Source of the DNA: Rhodoferax sp.
GTDB taxonomy: Bacteria; Pseudomonadota; Gammaproteobacteria; Burkholderiales; Burkholderiaceae_C
Reading direction: 5' to 3'
Assembly (NCBI GenBank): GCA_020048255.1
Contig: JAIFMR010000234.1
Coordinates: 1-37,039, forward strand
Length of the DNA stretch: 37,039 nt
Shown here: positions 34,317 through 37,039 of the stretch, piece by piece
Numbering within the stretch: position 1 is the stretch's first letter
How the letters are laid out: every line of letters starts with the position of its first letter
The notes under the pieces: model-generated
Told to the model about the DNA's origin: nothing
What the model saw: the letters and a program-made list of their open reading frames with translations, nothing else
Database searches by the model: none
Program-made: the position numbers and the translations under genes

Positions 34317-34919
34317 CTACTTGATCAATTCGTGCAGGGACTTGAACTGAGGGTGTTCCGCTGAGCGCAACCACTCAAACGCCACCATCTCGGTGGTCAC
34401 CAACTCGGCACCAGCCCCAGCCAGCCGATCAAAAGCAGCATCCCGGTTGCGCTCGGTGCGTGAACTGCACGCATCAGCCACCACCCAAACGTCGAACTCG
34501 TCTTCCAGCAAATGCAGCGCGGTCTGCAACAGGCACACATGCGCTTCACAACCGGCAATCACAATGCTGCTGCGCTCAGTCGGTGTGTTGGATGGTTTCT
34601 GCAAATGTTTGGGCAAACTGCGCGCGTTGCCCGCTGCCGGCTTGACCGGTGGGCGCAACCATTCGCCCAAACCCTCCTCCACCCCGCTGAACTGCATCTT
34701 GGCGAGCGTTCTATCACACAGTGATTTGACCTCGGGCGGGTTTTCACCCAGTTTCGATGGGTTTTGTTCGGTACCGATCACCGGCACGTGCAGCCAACGG
34801 GCCATTTGGGCCAACCTGACTGCATTGGCCAAGACCATCGGCCCTTCGAAAATGACCGGCATCAGTCGGGCCTGATAGTCCACCAAAACGAGTTGGGACA
34901 GTTCAACATCCATCAGCAT
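34317..34919 (-). CDS. Isochorismatase-like cysteine hydrolase
   Basis: LVLVDYQARLMPVI, GTEQNPSKLG, VIAGCEAHVCLLQTALHLLE. Confidence 0.88.
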   Translation of the reverse strand: MLMDVELSQLVLVDYQARLMPVIFEGPMVLANAVRLAQMARWLHVPVIGTEQNPSKLGENPPEVKSLCDRTLAKMQFSGVEEGLGEWLRPPVKPAAGNARSLPKHLQKPSNTPTERSSIVIAGCEAHVCLLQTALHLLEDEFDVWVVADACSSRTERNRDAAFDRLAGAGAELVTTEMVAFEWLRSAEHPQFKSLHELIK

Positions 34920-34980
34920 GTCAGACCTTTTCTACAAGTTGAAATGTCATCATTAAACCGCAGGAAGCCCCAGGTCTGAC
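34920..34980 (-). promoter_or_regulatory. 9-bp inverted repeat abutting the isochorismatase-like start codon, possible RBS-sequestering stem
   Basis: GTCAGACCT (34920-34928) and AGGTCTGAC (34972-34980); the 3' arm on the mRNA contains the AGG of the Shine-Dalgarno and ends at the ATG. Confidence 0.5.
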
Positions 34981-35125
34981 GAGTTTCATCAGTGCATTGC
35001 CGCACAAATCAGCATGCTGAAACCAGTAGCATCCACCAACTCCAATTTGACTATTGCAATAAATCAATAAGTTACAGCGATTAACTAGAATTCACTTTAA
35101 GAAAAAAACACGCTAAACTCGCGCA

Positions 35126-35725
35126 ATGTTTAAATTTGTGCGATTGACCACCCTGCTCGCCAGCGTTTTGTTGGCGGGTATCGTGCATGCAACGCCGCCT
35201 GAACCCTCTGCTTCGCCCAATGTGGTGGCCACCCTGTTTGAGGACAACCGCGTTCTCGCTCAGATTCAAGAGGTCGGCCAAACAGTGACAGACCAGGCTT
35301 CCGATCTGGTAGGTCATGCACTTGGCTTTTTGGGTGTTCCCTATCGCCGAGGTGGCACCAACGCCGAAACAGGTTTTGATTGCAGTGGTTTTGTGAAAAC
35401 CATGTACCAACAAACCTTGGGGCTGATTCTGCCCCGCAAAGCCGAACAGCAAGCGGCAGCGACCCAAAACATTGCGCGCGCTGACTTGCAGCCCGGCGAC
35501 CTGGTTTTTTTCAACACCATGCGCCGCGCCTTCAGTCATGTGGGAATTTATATTGGTGATGGCAAGTTTGTCCACTCGCCCAAGCCAGGGGCCGAGGTGC
35601 GTGTTGAAAGCATGAGCCTGTCTTACTGGCGCCGTCGCTTTGATGGTGCCCGCCGCGTACTGACCGGCGACCCAGCGTTACCTGCCGCGGCTGCCCCGAA
35701 GGCCACCGAACCTGTGTTGCGTTAA
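35126..35725 (+). CDS. NlpC/P60 family cell-wall endopeptidase, secreted
   Basis: Signal peptide; catalytic FDCSGFVKTMYQ, SHVGIYIGDGKFVHSP. Confidence 0.93.
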   Translation: MFKFVRLTTLLASVLLAGIVHATPPEPSASPNVVATLFEDNRVLAQIQEVGQTVTDQASDLVGHALGFLGVPYRRGGTNAETGFDCSGFVKTMYQQTLGLILPRKAEQQAAATQNIARADLQPGDLVFFNTMRRAFSHVGIYIGDGKFVHSPKPGAEVRVESMSLSYWRRRFDGARRVLTGDPALPAAAAPKATEPVLR

Positions 35726-35726
35726 C

Positions 35727-36803
35727 TCAAGCCCCGATGGCGATCGGAATGCGCCGGCGGCCAAAATCCTCTCGTTTCTCAGAATAGCGGCCCGGTAACT
35801 TGGCGCCGCAGCCGGTGCAGTGGCCTTGTGGTGTCAACCGATATTGCTTGATCTGATACCTGTCTCGCTCAATCAGCACGGCTTGGCAGGCCGGACAATG
35901 GGTCGCTTGACCCTCCAGGTCCGTGACGTTTCCGGTATAGACAAATTGCAAGCCCTCGCTCATGGCAATGTGTCGTGCGCGCACCAACGTGGCCAAGGGC
36001 GTGGCCGGCACAGCCATCATCTTGTGATCCGGGTGAAACGCTGACAAGTGCAAGGGAACTTGCGGTCCAATTTCTTTCATGATCCAGCGACACATCGCGC
36101 TGATTTCCTGATCTGAGTCGTTGTGGTGGGGAATCAGCAAGGTCGTGATCTCAAACCAAACAGAGGTCTCGTGCCGCAGATAAACCAGTGTGTCCAGCAC
36201 GGGCTGGAGGTGGGAGCCCGTGAATTTGAAATAGAACTCGTCCGTGAACGACTTCAAGTCCACATTGGCAGCATCCATCTTGGCATAGAACTCGCGCCGC
36301 GCTGGAGCATGCATGTAGCCAGCCGTCACAGCCACGGTCTGGACACCCTGCGCATGGCAGGCATCGGCAACGTCCATCGCGTATTCAGCAAAAATCACGG
36401 GGTCGTTGTAAGTAAAGGCCACACTGCGACAACCCCAACGAACGGCTTCCTGGGCAATCACTTCGGGTGCAGCCTGATCCATCAATCGATCCATGTCGCG
36501 TGACTTGCTGATGTCCCAGTTCTGGCAAAACTTGCAGGTCAGATTGCAGCCGGCCGTACCGAAGGACAACACGCTGCTGCCCGGGTAGAAATGGTTCAGG
36601 GGCTTCTTCTCAATCGGGTCAATGCAAAAGCCCGACGACCGACCATACGTGGTCAACACCATCTGGTCACCCTCGCGCATGCGCACAAAGCAGGCGCCTC
36701 GTTGCCCATCATGCAACTTGCAATCCCGTGGGCACAAGTCACACTGAATTCGACCATCTGCAAGAGGGTGCCAGTAGCGCGCCGGATACAAGTCGGTGTT
36801 CAT
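35727..36803 (-). CDS. amrS: AmmeMemoRadiSam system radical SAM enzyme
   Basis: CNLTCKFCQNWDISKSRD (CxxxCxxC), FTYNDPVIFAEYAMD, C-terminal zinc-ribbon-like CPACQ...CTGCG. Confidence 0.92.
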   Translation of the reverse strand: MNTDLYPARYWHPLADGRIQCDLCPRDCKLHDGQRGACFVRMREGDQMVLTTYGRSSGFCIDPIEKKPLNHFYPGSSVLSFGTAGCNLTCKFCQNWDISKSRDMDRLMDQAAPEVIAQEAVRWGCRSVAFTYNDPVIFAEYAMDVADACHAQGVQTVAVTAGYMHAPARREFYAKMDAANVDLKSFTDEFYFKFTGSHLQPVLDTLVYLRHETSVWFEITTLLIPHHNDSDQEISAMCRWIMKEIGPQVPLHLSAFHPDHKMMAVPATPLATLVRARHIAMSEGLQFVYTGNVTDLEGQATHCPACQAVLIERDRYQIKQYRLTPQGHCTGCGAKLPGRYSEKREDFGRRRIPIAIGA

Positions 36804-37039
36804 GGCGTGGGCTCCCCGTCAGTACCCTTAGCGGCCACGGCATGGCGCTCTGGCTCCTTCCATTTGGCGACGGTGTAACGTGACAAACAGACCTCTGGTT
36901 GCCAAAAATGCGCATCCAAGCCGGCCTTGCGTTTAAGGTGCGCCATGAACTCCTCCGGGCGCGGCAACTGCTCCCAAACTTGCGGTAAAAAAGTGCTGCG
37001 GCTTGCCCCGTATTCAAACACCACCCCATCGACGCCGGG
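36800..37039 (-). CDS. amrA: AmmeMemoRadiSam system protein A (AMMECR1 domain), 5' end beyond window
   Basis: PGVDGVVFEYGASRSTFLPQVWEQLPRPEEFMAHLKRKAGLDAHFWQPEVCLSRYTVAKWKE; overlaps amrS by ATGA. Confidence 0.88.
   Translation of the reverse strand, partial: PGVDGVVFEYGASRSTFLPQVWEQLPRPEEFMAHLKRKAGLDAHFWQPEVCLSRYTVAKWKEPERHAVAAKGTDGEPTP

Overview
The window looks like a chromosomal housekeeping region from a Burkholderiales bacterium (Comamonadaceae/Rhodoferax-like, judged from gene order and protein similarity only). Most genes are on the minus strand and closely packed: [ABC ATPase | tesA-selU(+)], a 59-aa ORF missed by the ORF track, metC-like, a phosphoribosyltransferase, then the block rodZ/pilF/ispG/hisS/yfgM-like/bamB/der/hfq/hflX/hflK/hflC/DUF2065/hisZ/purA, then rlmN, ndk, rluB, scpB, rluD | bamD-PP2C(+), a small secreted protein, zapE, lpdA-sucB-sucA, prpE, an isochorismatase-like hydrolase, NlpC/P60(+) and the amrS/amrA part of an AmmeMemoRadiSam system at the right edge. 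I found no CRISPR array, rRNA, tRNA, prophage or intact IS element. The main observations are: (1) a ~111-bp imperfect inverted repeat between sucB and lpdA whose arm differences are mostly G.U-compatible on the + strand; (2) three loci that look damaged by short deletions: hisZ, prpE, and the shared ABC/tesA start region; (3) a stem predicted to hide the Shine-Dalgarno of the isochorismatase-like gene; (4) two copies of a short dispersed intergenic repeat with identical spacing; (5) the functionally unresolved AmmeMemoRadiSam pair; (6) the missed 59-aa lysine-rich ORF. Nothing here is clearly a new defence or mobile system.
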